A DNA stretch of 64,000 nt. Origin: Amoebidium appalachense. Taxonomy: Eukaryota > Ichthyosporea. The position numbers and the translations under genes were made by a program. The notes beneath the pieces were generated by a model that ran no database searches, had not been told where the DNA came from, and saw only the letters and a program-made list of their open reading frames with translations. Positions 30,770-42,242 of this stretch are shown here, piece after piece. Where the stretch lies: assembly GCA_963693365.1 (NCBI GenBank), contig CAVNZM010000006.1:9796001-9860000 (forward strand), read 5' to 3'. Within the stretch, counting starts at the first letter, position 1. Every line of letters begins with the position of its first letter.

Positions 30770-31211
30770 ACCCCCTAACCCACCCACCCACACACGCTAA
30801 CATTCCCACCATACAAAACTCCACTCTACAACAATTCATTCGGGCCAAATCAGAGCTCCAGTTTCCATCACCAATGGAATACCGACACAATACGTCTTTC
30901 ATAAGTGCTGCATGTACACGTGACCAGCGAAAAAGCAATTCGAGAAGTAAACAGAAAAACATGGTTCATAGAATTATGGCAATCTGCCTCATAGCTGCAT
31001 ATCATTTGAAGTACAGACAGTTCCTAGCGCTAAAGGTGGACCCAGAGGGGTGAATACAGAGAAACATGATACCTGCTGTAACAGGCACACACACATACTT
31101 GCTGATATTGCTTCTACTTGTCTTCAGTTGCTAGTTTGTCGTTACGTGCACATTCGTAATCCCCGTTCAGACTGCCCCACCTAGTAGGTACCGAACCTCG
31201 CCACCCAGACA
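29872..31211. other. intergenic stretch between the BTB and RNF126-like genes
   Basis: No gene is supported. It holds a C tract at 30324-30353, a CA run at about 30423-30462, and a C63 tract at 30707-30769, with AT-richer unique sequence elsewhere. Both flanking genes are transcribed towards it, so it contains two 3' ends. Confidence 0.55.
30707..30769. repeat. (C)63 homopolymer
   Basis: An uninterrupted run of 63 C between the convergent BTB and RNF126-like genes. Confidence 0.95.
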
Positions 31212-31466
31212 CTATCGTGCCCTGCGTGGGCCAGCCTCCTGCTGCTGCCCCTGCTGCTCGTACAGCTTCAGCCGGCACACGGGGCAGGTGCCGTGCTGAG
31301 GGAATAAAGGGTCAGCACACACCAAAACAAACCAAGCAAAAGTATTATCCCATATGCATGATTCATTTCATAGGGAAATACACAAGGCTCTGATGGCCAA
31401 GATCACTGCCAACGAGCAAAGGGGGAATAAAGGGGTTGAAAGGCGGGGAAGGGGCAGGGGTGGTGT

Positions 31467-31522
<56 letters not shown>

Positions 31523-32893
31523 GGGGGGAGGGGGGGGGGGGTTGAATGCGGAACACGGTACGAAGTACGCATACACGATGAGAAGCATGGTGCAGGACAC
31601 ATGCAAAGGCAAACATTCAAGTATGCAACATCATCCACGCGCACAGTATGCGTCATAAGTAGAGCCCATCCTCAGGGAGGGCCCAAGTCATCAATTGCGT
31701 CTGAGTTTCGACCCCTTAGCCCGCGTATATACGACGCTCCAACTCAGACAGCAGCATCAAATGAACTTGGGCGGGTCAACCCGTCTTGATCAAAGACGAG
31801 CAGGGTTGCTTATGCAAGCAAGGTGAGCAAAACGGTGAAGATGTGTGTGCAAACTAATGCAGTGCAGCGAAAAATGTGTATGTGCTTACAGATGCACGAC
31901 ACAGAGCAACCATGCCCGGTTGCATGGAAAAAAAGCGGTCTCCACACAGTGGTCTGTCCTGAAAGGACACCTCTGAAAGAAGACTGGGGGGGGGGTTGAA
32001 TGCGGAACACGGTACGAAGTACGCATACACGATGAGAAGCATGGTGCAGGACACATGCAAAGGCAAACATTCAAGTATGGAACATCATCCATGCTAACAG
32101 TACGCGTCATAAGCAGAGCCCATCCTCAGGGAGGGCCCATGTCATCAATTGGATGGGTGGGGGGGGGGGGGGATGTATAATTTAAAATTGCAGAATGTCA
32201 AGCAGAACTCATTAATCAGAAGGCAACAACGACCACAAACATGCCAAAAAAAAAACCATTGGGGGGGAGCACATACTGCCTTGAGCCAGGGCACAATGCA
32301 GTCGTTGTGGAACAGATGGTCGCATGGCAGCTTCTTGCCCACCTCCCCGGCCCCCCAGGCATCCATGCACACGGCACACTCCTTCTTGTCCCCCCCTGCA
32401 CCCCTAGTCGTCAACTCATGTGCCCATGGTATCCCTCTAGTTGCTGCCGGAATAATGGGATGCGATGTGCAAGCAGAATGCTCGGAGCCTAAAAACGGGA
32501 CAGCATTCAAAACAAACTCAGACACCAGGTTTGCATGCACATTGCTTGTGACTGCACAGGTGTGCAGGTGTGCGTGCACGCACCAGCAGAATGCGTGCCT
32601 CCTGTCAGCGTGCTGCATCGAAACACAAAGCATGTACGTTGGGTGCTCCTGTGGGCCTGCGTAAGGGATGCCAGTGTTTCCGGCAGGTCGCCTGTGTGAA
32701 CAAAATGATACATGGCACACACCCACACAGTTCACCGAAAACCCTCGGAAGGGGTGCCAGAATCATGATGCTCCTGGAAGTGGGGTGCTAGTGGCGGGCT
32801 CAATGTAATAAATTCATCGTGCGATGCAAACACAAGACTGGCCGTGTGTGTGCGCGCACACACACAGACACACAGACACACAGACACACAGAC

Positions 32894-32935
<42 letters not shown>

Positions 32936-33566
32936 CCCACACATACCTACACCCACATACACACACCACACGCACACACACACACACACACACGCACGCG
33001 CGTGCACACACACACACATACCTACACCCACATACACATTCACATACACACGCCACACGCACACACACACACACACGGACGTGGTGCACAGCACACACTG
33101 CAAGGCCACGCACCCAGATACTCCTCTGTGACCACCATGTCCGGCAGGTTCTCAATGACGTGGCTGGGCGCAGGGGGGGCACCGCCCTGCATCTGGTCCA
33201 TAAGCTGCAGCCGTAAGGGTCAGTACAGGTGCAGGCACCGGGAGGAGGGGGGGGGAGGGGGGGGGGGAGAATGTGTTACAGAGTAACAAGCATACATTCA
33301 CTGGGGATAACAAAATGCAGATTGTGCAAAGCACACACAAATGATGTCGGATAACAAAATGCAGATTGTGCAAAGCACACACAAATGATGTCTGCATTAT
33401 AAGATAGGGTTGGGGGAGGGGGGGGCGGGGGGTAAGAGTGCAGAGAGAAGATATTGAAACTAAGCATAAATGCGAAAACAAGTAGGCATTGCAGGACGCG
33501 GGGGGAGGGGGGGGGGAAGATATCATAGAAGGACTGGCAGTTAGGCCAGGGGCTGGGGTTTTTTCC

Positions 33567-33624
<58 letters not shown>

Positions 33625-33677
33625 TTTTTCTTTTTCTTTTTCCTTTTTTCTTTTTTTTTTTTTTTTTTTTTTTTTGG

Positions 33678-33723
<46 letters not shown>

Positions 33724-33758
33724 AAAGTGTGTCAAAAGAGACGGACAATGCCGAATAT

Positions 33759-33796
<38 letters not shown>

Positions 33797-33834
33797 CGTC
33801 ATAAGCAGAGCCCATCCTTAGCGAAAGTCCCCCG

Positions 33835-33870
<36 letters not shown>

Positions 33871-34947
33871 TTGGGAGAGTGGTTGGAGTTGCAGGAGGAT
33901 CACGGGAGCCAGCAAAATGGAAAGGCAAGGATGCGAGGGGGGGGGAGGGGGGGAAGTAAAAAGACGGGCTGAAGATACGGAAGGAGCAGGTGGGCAACAA
34001 AGGGGAGGATGTGTGCGGCTAGTTTATCGAGGAAACAAAGAGGCCCCTAGTGTTTGAACAAAAACAAAACTGTTTTGGAGCAACTAAAGCATGGAACATG
34101 CACCCACCCTTGTGATGATGTGGTCCAGCCCCTCTGGGCCCCACGCATAGTCACGGATGTCTCCTGGCAGCCCACCGGGTACCCCTATTGATGCATCTTA
34201 GAACTCGCATAGAACAACAACCCAACCCCATCTAGCATACCCACAACCAGTTCTGCAACACAACAGCAAACAGCTGCCCCACAGATCCCTCACACACTGA
34301 ACACAACCAGACACGCTCAGTCCCCCATCATTCCTGCAGAAGACCAATTTCGAAAGAACATTATACTAAACCACTAACAGGAACATGCACATGGAATACT
34401 CGTGTATATGTCATTGTCCCATTCCCGCAAGCACGAACATATGTAGAAGGAAAAAGGGTGCCCCTAAATGCAGTATGTGTTGGGAAGACGTATCAGCCAA
34501 TGGCTTCATAGAGAGGGCTCTGAGATGACCTGTTTCCGACTATCTGATTGGTTTGCGTCAAACAGTGCCACAACTGCTCTGATGTCGACCAATAGTATCG
34601 CACTACACCTGTACCTCTCTGAGTCTACCTTCGGCCGATGCGTCACCATACCAACCCATATAGCCTAATATATATTTGGCCGAAACCCCCCTCCCTCCCC
34701 CCCCCCCCCCCCCCCCTCTCCGGGCCCCTTCTCCCCAAACATATGAGCTTGTAACCACCATAACCAAACCACTGCCTCATTATGTATACGGGAATACACC
34801 ATTTACACATGCACACCATCCACTTACCAAACATGGGCACACCCATGGCGCCCATGCCACCCAGGCCAGTCAGCATCTCGATCAGCCCAGTCAGGCTGCA
34901 GGGTTGTACAGTATCAGTGATAGGCACACAGGGCATAAGTATAAAAT

Positions 34948-34994
<47 letters not shown>

Positions 34995-36569
34995 CACCAG
35001 ATAGGCTCGTAGCCAAGCAGCCCCTCCTTTCAGCATCCCTCAATATAGAACACAACACGTCTAAGTAAAACCGTTAATGCACACACAAACACGAACACGC
35101 CACTACTCCAAGCACACAACACATGCACACACATGTCCACATATGCAGGCAAGCACATACCCATAAGCACTCATCCAATATAGACTCTCCCGCAACACTC
35201 ACACAGGCACCAAAAGGGCACGTTTCATGTTTAACTGATGCCTCCGGCCCACCAGACCCACCAATGCCCACCCCTTGCTCCCCACTTACCCCGCCAACAA
35301 CACACCAACTTGAGCATGACGGGCACGTGCGAAAGACGAACACACGAGAACAAAGGCAAGCACGAACACATATGCACACATGCATATACCCACACATGCA
35401 TGCATGGCGGCACGCACGCACGCATCCAGGCACACACACACGCACACATGCACACGGGCATGTTTCCATGTTAAAACAGCCGTCTCCACTGTGAAAGGAA
35501 CCCCTCCCCTTCACTCCTCCTCTCCCTCCCCTTCCTTTCCTGCCCTTCCTCCCCCCCCGCCTCCCCTCCATACCCTCCTCCTGTCCCCCCCCCCTCCCCC
35601 CCCCAGCTGCCAAGATGCCTTCCACCTACCGGTTGGCGAAGGGATCCTCGACCATGCCAGCACCCCCTCGTGGCATTGGAAATCCAGGCACGGTTCCGCC
35701 GAACAGAGCCATCCCCTCAGGCATGGGGCCACCAGGCCCAATAGGCATGGACATGGCCGCAAATATATCCCCAGGGAGCACCATCGCAGGACGACCCCCC
35801 GGCTGCCTTGGTCTTGCCCCCCCCGGGGGAAGCCAGTATGGCTGAGCCTGTGCCGGTGCTGGTGCTGGTGCCTGTGGTTGCGCTTGAACATGGCCAAGCA
35901 TGGATCGAACCATAAACGAAAGTGGATCATCTGGATCGCGGTGAACTGCAAACGGTTGCTCTTGCTCTCTGTCAAGCTGCTGAAAGGGGTTGAAGGGACC
36001 CTGCTGTGCCTGTGCCTGTTGGGCTTGCTGCTGCGCCTGACGTTCTTGCTCCTCCTCTTCACGTCGCATCTCCAGAAAATCCTCTGCGAAGAAAACGGTG
36101 TTGGTAACAAGCCTTGACTACCAACCAAATTATAAGCACAAGGTTGAGAAACAAACAACAAGCCCCCAACCCACTACCACAGGACAAGTACTCGTGCTTG
36201 AGCACCAATCAAAAAGGGCACATGTGCTTGCACCAGTGAGCCCACGGGCATGTGTGCACTCACATGTATAGCCCACAGATTTTCACGCAGAAACCCGTTG
36301 GAGCATGCACATCAATGGCTGCACACATGCAGACAGCAACCAAATGCACAGGTACAAAAAACAGCAGTTTTCACTAAAAAGAAAATCCAGACAACTCTGT
36401 TGTGAGTCCCCTTGCTCATTCTTCCCCACTCACCTCCAATTTGCTCGATAAACCCGCCGTGACACTCCGAACAGGCATACTGATTCATGTCCACCACAAC
36501 CTCTTGGTCGCAGCTGTGGCACCAATACCGGTCGTTTGGGTCCACCGGGTTCTGAGTGGCCACACTCAT
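31212..36569 (-). CDS. RNF126: RNF126/RNF115-like RING-H2 E3 ubiquitin ligase
   Basis: Seven minus-strand exons: 36569-36434 (ATG), 36083-35630, 34895-34828, 34184-34108, 33204-33114, 32395-32277, 31295-31212 (TAG). They total 1029 nt, 342 residues, all in phase. The N-terminal zinc ribbon has Cys17, Cys20, Cys33 and Cys36 (YWCHSCDQ / YACSECHGGFIEQI), which in RNF126/RNF115 binds ubiquitin or BAG6 clients. A low-complexity Q/A/P-rich linker follows, then the family signature DYAWGPEGLDHIIT. The RING-H2 is Cys282, Cys285, Cys300, His302, His305, Cys308, Cys319, Cys322 (ECAVC ... LPCDHLFHNDCIVPW ... CPVC), all ligands present. RNF115 is an equally good ortholog name. Exon 4 has two in-frame acceptors 21 nt apart. 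Introns 5 and 6 contain dispersed-repeat copies. It is head-to-head with the ZDHHC6-like gene. Confidence 0.95.
31463..31540. repeat. (GT)n(G)n block at the left end of dispersed-repeat copy A
   Basis: A short GT run passes into about 40 G, then GTGGGGGGAG and more G. The dispersed repeat begins immediately after it. Confidence 0.85.
31541..31945 (+). repeat. dispersed hairpin repeat, copy A (about 400 bp)
   Basis: Starts GTTGAATGCGGAACACGG right after a long G tract and ends near GCATGGAAAAAAAGCGGTCT. It contains three inverted repeats. Hairpin 1 has arms GTCTGAGTT (31699-31707) and AACTCAGAC (31741-31749). Hairpin 2 is CGTCTT (31782-31787) with AAGACG (31793-31798), nested in AACCC/GGGTT. 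Hairpin 3 is TTGCTTATGCAAGCAA (31806-31821). No open reading frame spans it. It lies in intron 6 of the RNF126-like gene, antisense to that gene as oriented here. Near-identical copies lie at 49628-50470 in reverse orientation. Family unknown: a non-autonomous transposon or a retroposed structured RNA are both possible. Confidence 0.88.
31995..32150 (+). repeat. dispersed hairpin repeat, copy B (truncated)
   Basis: Repeats the first roughly 155 bp of copy A almost exactly, again after a run of G (31986-31995), and stops at GTCATCAATT, just before the hairpin 1 arm. It also lies in RNF126 intron 6, about 50 bp after copy A. Confidence 0.88.
33305..33392. repeat. 44-bp direct repeat, two copies
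   Basis: GGATAACAAAATGCAGATTG starts at 33305 and again at 33349, with the remaining 24 bp also repeated. The preceding GTGTTACAGAGTAAC after a G tract resembles the starts of the repeat fragments at 21884 and 59434. Confidence 0.85.
33650..33722. repeat. compound (T)n(G)n tract
   Basis: About 25 T, GGTT, then about 43 G, preceded by a (TG)n run at 33570-33617. It is intronic in the RNF126-like gene. Confidence 0.9.
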
Positions 36570-37246
36570 GTTTGCTGCTTGCTCCTCCGCAGCAACACCT
36601 TAACAGCTATCGCCCTGCAGTTTGACAAGGGTGCAAGCAAAGAGCCACAACCTCTAACAATTTTCCCCTTATGTTCTGCTTCCTCTCTTTCCAACCCTAT
36701 AACATTTATAGGCACTTTTTTCCTGGTTACAACATATAAAAAAGAGCGGATTCAAAGACGTGTTGGGGTGCAAAAAGTAACAGGCCAGTTCAAGTCAAAG
36801 TGGTGACTGGTCAGCTGTGAAGTGGTGTCTGCGTCAAAGGAAAGCTGGCATTGCAGAGCGGGCTTATAAGCGCATGATAGCAAATCTACTAACGAGTATG
36901 CAATTGGGTTTGACTAAATGTTAACAGATTAATATTCATATCTACGGCGATTTTATATTTTTAACCTCACGGAAGCTTTCGCCGCATAGTCCTTACGTAA
37001 ACGCAGGACAACGGTGAAGTTCCGGGGAACTCTAATTGCCTTTTCTTTTGGAAGCAAGAGGTTTTGAGGTGTATTTACAAGGGGTTCATATGTATGAATA
37101 TGTATTTCTAAAAAAAAACCTTATCGTCTTAGTCTCACATGGAAAAACACCCCTATGGCGCAGGTTAGGAAGGGAAGTTTAGGCAGTCGAGTAACATCAT
37201 CACAGTTCGGGCCTAGGGAGTTCTCCCATCTAAGACACACACGTCG
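36570..37246. promoter_or_regulatory. divergent promoter region between the RNF126-like and ZDHHC6-like genes
   Basis: 677 bases separate the two outward-pointing start codons. The interval is unique sequence without G or CA tracts, in contrast to the introns on both sides. A bidirectional promoter is inferred from spacing. No core element can be named with confidence. Confidence 0.5.
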
Positions 37247-38397
37247 GTGCTGAATAAGCTTCAACACATCTTCAACATGTGGAAGTGCAAACTACCAAAG
37301 CTTTGCCACTGGGGTCCTGCACTTGCCTTGGCCCTTATCTTTGGCATTAGTGCGGTTGGGGTACTCATTCTGGTCAGAACATGGCCTCCTACGTTTGCCA
37401 TGACAGCCCATCTGCTTGTGTTTGCGTGCGAAGTCATCCTTCTTCTCGTCAGCTATTTTTTGGCTATATTTCTGGGACCAGGTAAGATTTTCTCCCGCAA
37501 ATAAGCACGGTATCTTTGGTTCTCTGGCTGATGGTACACTTTAGTTCTGGCTAAGTTAACCATGATCTTGATATGCTTAGATCCAATCACATTTCTTGCT
37601 CTTGCTGGACTTGGGAGGCTTCATATGTTTTGTTTCTCTTTCAATAAAACACTGCATAGTGGTTCAGTGCCCATCCTTCGAGTTTGTTTTATAACGCCTT
37701 ATCATACACCTACACTGACTAAGACCTCAACCCTCCCCCCCCCTCCTCCCTCCCCCCCTCCCTTCTCCCCCCCCCCCCCCCCCCCCACCACCACCACCAC
37801 CACCACCACCATAAACTCGCTCTTCATCCCCACCCCCTCCCCCTTCCCAGGACCTATCCCGCAACCATGGAAACCCAATCACCCAGAAAAGCACCAATAT
37901 TGTCACCGCTGTGAAAATTACAAGCCCCCACGCTCACACCACTGCCGGATCTGCGACCGGTGTGTTTTGAAAATGGACCACCATTGCCCCTGGATAAACG
38001 GCTGTGTGGGACACAGGAACCACCGGCCTTTTGTCCTATTTCTGTGGTACGTGTGTGAGGCAACAGGGCACGCGCTATACTTTGCTGGCTGGCGGATGTA
38101 TTATGTCGTCAAGGCCCGGCTGTGGAGGTATCCTGGGCACTACCTGGACGTGCTGTTTGTGCTGCTTATGGGCGGGGCTGTGTTTATAGCCGTGGGCATA
38201 CTGCTGTACGACCAGCTGAAGGGCATACTGCGCAACAAGACAGACGTGGAGGTAGGCCCATACTTGGCTCGGTGCCTGCACTCTGCTGCTGTTACTTCAC
38301 ACCCCATCAGGCTGCAGATGCAGCACGCTCACTGCCGTATACGTGTTTGAAAGGCTTACACCTGATGAACAGCGTGGCATATAACCTCTTTGGCTTT

Positions 38398-38494
<97 letters not shown>

Positions 38495-39955
38495 CCCTCC
38501 CCCTCTCTCGTGCGCCCCTTCCCCCTTTCCCCCCCCCCCTCTCCTTCTCTCCCCCCCCCCCCCCCCCTTCGGGGCCTTTCACTTACTCTTTCTTTCCCCC
38601 CTCCCCCCCTCCCCCCCCCCCCCCTTCCCCCCTCCCCCCTTCCCCCCCGGCTTTCATTCATCCACGATTTGCTTTTTCTCCCCAACAGATGAGCGAGGCC
38701 ATTGGCTGCCCCCCCACCCATCTTTCCATTTGCGCACTCTCACACATTCTCCTTCCCTTCCCCTTCTCCCCCCCTCCCGGCCCTCTCCCCTCCCTCCCCC
38801 CCCCCCCCCCCCCCCCCTCTGCCGTGACGTGCTCTACTCTCTTACGACGACTGTTAGGTGCACAAGGACATCCTTGTGTCTCTTTTCCCTTTCAGCGTCT
38901 GTAGCTCTTCGCCCCTCCCTCTCCCTTCCCCCCCCTCTCCCTCCCAGCTCACGTGTCCACTCGCTGCCTTTGCCCTTCCCGGGTCTGCTTTTCACTTCGT
39001 GCTGTGTGCCACACCATCACTCTCACTTTCACACTGGTGCTCTTTCCATGACCACCTGAACACAAGGCACAAAATACTCCTAATGATCAGGGACCCGTGG
39101 GCGGCGGGCGGCGGGCGGGGGGGGGGCAGGGGATGGTTCCCATCAATCTGAAAGACACATAGATGAATTCCTCCATTATCCCCCTTCTTGGTGTTGTGTT
39201 TTTTTCTCCCCCTTTAGTCCCTTTTCACTGATCCTCATTTTGTGTATTTGTACTTCAGAAGGTGTGACTCATCTTACTCTGACCCTCCCCCCCCCCCCCC
39301 CCCCCCCCCCCCCCCATCATCCCCCCGAACCCCGTTCCTCCCTGGACCCTTCTTCCTCCCCCCTGAGTGCCGAATCTCCTCCCGTTCCTCCCTCCCCCCC
39401 CCCACCCACCCACCCACCCACCCACCCACCCACCCACCACCTCCCCCCCCCCCCCCCCCCCCCCCCATCATCCCCCCGAACCCCGTTCCTCCCTGGACCC
39501 TTCTTCCTCCCCCCTGAGTGCCGAATCTCCTCCCGTTCCTCCCTCCCCCCCCACCCACCCACCCACCCACCCACCCACCCACCCACCCCCCCCCCCCCCC
39601 CCCCCCCCCCCAACCCCCCCAACCCCCCAACCCCCACCCCCCTCCCCTCCCCTCCCCCGTCCGTTTTTCTGGCCTTCTACCCACCGCTGCATTCTCACTT
39701 TATTTATTTTTTGCTCTGCTCGCATGAGTGACCCTGCTAGTCTCTGATCAAGACAGGTTACCCAACCACCGGGTTTTGTGTGCCGGGTGACTGGCTAAAA
39801 AAAAGAAAACCCGGATACTTTGGATCTATACCCCCTCGAAAACGTCTTTTGCTTGTGTTGCTTTGTGCGTGTTCATTGTGCATATCTGCATTATGCCACC
39901 TGTTTCTTATCTATACTTCGTACTGTATGGCTTCTTATAATAACCCCCCCTCCCC

Positions 39956-39986
<31 letters not shown>

Positions 39987-40195
39987 ACACACGTTCTATG
40001 CACACACAGAATCGCAAGCACCCATCCACCCAACCACACAAACACACACAGGCACACACATTCGCGCGCACACATGCTTCCACATTCACACACGCGTGCG
40101 TACGCACACACGCACACATACACTTAAGCACCTCTTCCCCCCACCCACCCCCCCATCCCCCCCCCCCCCCCTCCCCTCCCCAACCACCACCACCA

Positions 40196-40234
<39 letters not shown>

Positions 40235-41058
40235 GCTGGATTGTAGCCAAGGCCGAGTACCGTGAGCGTGACAAACCCTTTGTCTATCCGTATGATCTTG
40301 GGCGTCTGGCCAACATCAAGCAGGTGCTAGGACAACATGTATTCCTGTGGTGGGTGCCTGGGCCCACCCAGGGGGATGGCATAGTGTGGGCCGTGGTGGA
40401 GGGGTGCACACAGTGGACACTGACGGAGGAGCAGGTCAGCCAGAAGAGGGAGAAGAGGGACATGATGGTCCCTGTCGTCGCCGTGCAGAGGTTCAGAGGT
40501 GTGTCTCCTTGAAGGCAGCAAGCTGTACTTGTTCCCGTTATCCTCACCTTCCTCTTTCCCACGCGCTCGTCCCCCAAAGCGCTCTTTACCTATGCCTGCC
40601 ACCATTCCTCTGCCATTGCAGCACACACACACACACACATATATCTCAGCACAGATATCATTTTGTGTGTGTATGTGTGTATCGGTGTGTGTGTGTGGTC
40701 TTGTGTGGGTGGGAGGGTGGTTGGGTGGGCGGGCGGGTGGGTGAGTGAGTGGTTGGGTGGGTGGGTGGATGGGTGGGTGGGTGGTTGGAAGGTCGGGTAT
40801 TTGGGCGGGCGGGCGGGCGGGCGGGCGGGGGGTGGGTGGGTGGGTGGCGGGCGGGTTGGGTGGCGGGCGGGTTGGGTGGGTGGATGGGTGGGTGGGCGGG
40901 TGGGTGTTGACGGTGGCAGTGGTGGTGGTCGAGGGCTGCGGTGAGCGTTCGGGCACGAGGGTTTTTTTTCTTTTCTTTCTTTTTTCTGTTGTTTTCTTTC
41001 TTTCTTTTTTTTTTTTCCTTTTTTCTTTCTTTTTTTTTTTGTGTGTGTGTAGGGGGGA

Positions 41059-41091
<33 letters not shown>

Positions 41092-41701
41092 TGAGGGATA
41101 CGAGGCCATTTCTCTTTATGGGGTTGCAGACTAGGCTCGTGTTTAGTTGTTTGCACACACAGCATACACATGCACACGTGTTTGGGCACCCAGAAATGAC
41201 ACGTGCAACTACCACGATGTGGGAATGGAAACGGCTGTGATCTAATATAGGATACGATGTCGGACAGCATGGCATTGTAGCTCTGCACATGCCCACCGAT
41301 ATTAATCGTATACAAACATTATCGTTACAAACATGTGCTTCATTAAAGTTGTTCATTCGCAACTCTAATAGGTTCCCATATATGATAGGCACCTGTATTC
41401 ATATTTTCTTCCTGCAGGGTGCCTGGCGTGTGGCTACGGGGTCAAGACCATGTGGCACTACCCCAACCTGGACGACCACCGCATGCCCCTGGATGTGGGC
41501 GACAGGGTCATGGTCTCCCGCAAGAACACACACTGGTACTACGGTGAGAAGACACATGCCGGTGGAAAGGAGCTGCCCCCTGCTGAGAGAAAGATAACGC
41601 ACGGGTGGTTTCCCTCTGTGTGTGTTGTGAGTGAGGCAAGTATGGCTGAAAGGAACGGGAATGGCAAAATGAATGAAGGGGAGGAAAAGAAGGATAAGTG
41701 A
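37247..41701 (+). CDS. ZDHHC6: ZDHHC6-like palmitoyltransferase with SH3-type tail and KKxx signal
   Basis: Four exons: 37247-37481 (ATG), 37851-38251, 40234-40498, 41418-41701 (TGA). They total 1185 nt, 394 residues, all in phase. Two N-terminal membrane segments (about residues 20-40 and 47-75) precede the cysteine-rich domain [18 protein letters not shown]...[16 protein letters not shown], with the catalytic DHHC at about residues 121-124. Two more membrane segments follow. The C-terminal half matches ZDHHC6 rather than other DHHC enzymes: [28 protein letters not shown], then an SH3-like part ending in HGWFPSVCV. The last four residues, KKDK, fit the KKxx ER-retrieval signal known in human ZDHHC6 (KKNR). 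The enzyme S-acylates ER proteins (family knowledge). The exon 3 acceptor is the end of a CA microsatellite. Human ZDHHC6 is slightly longer (413 aa). Confidence 0.95.
38401..38489. repeat. (TC)n microsatellite
   Basis: About 88 nt of CT dinucleotides in intron 2 of the ZDHHC6-like gene, followed by a long C/T-rich stretch reaching 38,950. Confidence 0.95.
39315..39560. repeat. tandem duplication of about 151 bp
   Basis: The block CATCATCCCCCCGAACCCCG...GAGTGCCGAATCTCC...CCTCCCTCC is present at 39315 and again at 39466. Each copy is preceded by a C run and followed by (CCCA)n. It lies in intron 2 of the ZDHHC6-like gene. Confidence 0.9.
39725..39775 (-). repeat. short fragment of the dispersed hairpin repeat
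   Basis: GACCCTGCTAGTCTCTGATC followed by AAGACAGGTTACCC matches the hairpin 2 region of the KMO-intron copies. It lies in intron 2 of the ZDHHC6-like gene, and its orientation is that of the 49628 copy. Confidence 0.7.
40201..40233 (+). repeat. (CA)n microsatellite forming the acceptor of ZDHHC6 exon 3
   Basis: The CA run ends ACACAG at 40233, and coding sequence GGCTGGATTGTAGCC begins at 40234. The exon is certain from homology, so the acceptor assignment is firm. Confidence 0.9.
40690..40910 (+). repeat. (GGGT/GGGC)n minisatellite
   Basis: A run of GGGTGGGT and GGGCGGGC units in the last intron of the ZDHHC6-like gene, followed by T-rich sequence, a short TG run and a G tract at about 41060-41090. 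Confidence 0.92.
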
Positions 41702-42203
41702 TGGCTGTAATTACAACACGTAAAAATTGCACCGTGGACTAGATCTAGATGAGAGTGGTGGTGATCTTCGAAGTTTATGGGATGTAGGGGTAGTGTATTC
41801 GGGCACAAGGGCAAATTCGATCATCCCTGTAAATATTATCAGTGCACTAGAGTGCTAGATCTAGGAATAGAGCAGTCGCAACTTGTCTGTTTAGCATGTA
41901 GTGGACCAGGTTGAGCTATGCCTGGTCAAAATTGCATTCAATTTGGTTACGAAAGGCTTGCTGGTTTTAATGCAGTGACACTGTGCACGTGGCCGACGCA
42001 AGACATGGGCAATACAATAGATCCTTTAGCAGCAATAATTGCTGTACAGACAATTGTACATGTGCGGCAGACGAAAGACACGAGTGAAGTTCAGATGACA
42101 AAAATGTACCAGGAAATAACGTGGCTCGGCTGTATGAAACATACCCGCCCCACTGCCCAGCCTGCGTGAACACGAATTCCGTGCCGTGATTATCAGGCAT
42201 GCT

Positions 42204-42242
<39 letters not shown>

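Noticed and set aside
31698-31750. tRNA-like B-box (GGGGTCGAAACTC) in the dispersed repeat, suggesting a tRNA-derived SINE
   Set aside because: No matching A-box at the right distance and no cloverleaf; the match to a B-box is weak, so a SINE label is not supported.
37740-37850. Proline/threonine-rich open frame continuous with the ZDHHC6 cysteine-rich domain
   Set aside because: It is intron 1: exon 1 ends at a GTAAGA donor, and the acceptor CTTCCCAG at 37850 restores the known ZDHHC6 sequence in phase.
39240-39730. Long Pro/His-rich frames on both strands
   Set aside because: They arise from C and CCCA repeats within intron 2 of the ZDHHC6-like gene.
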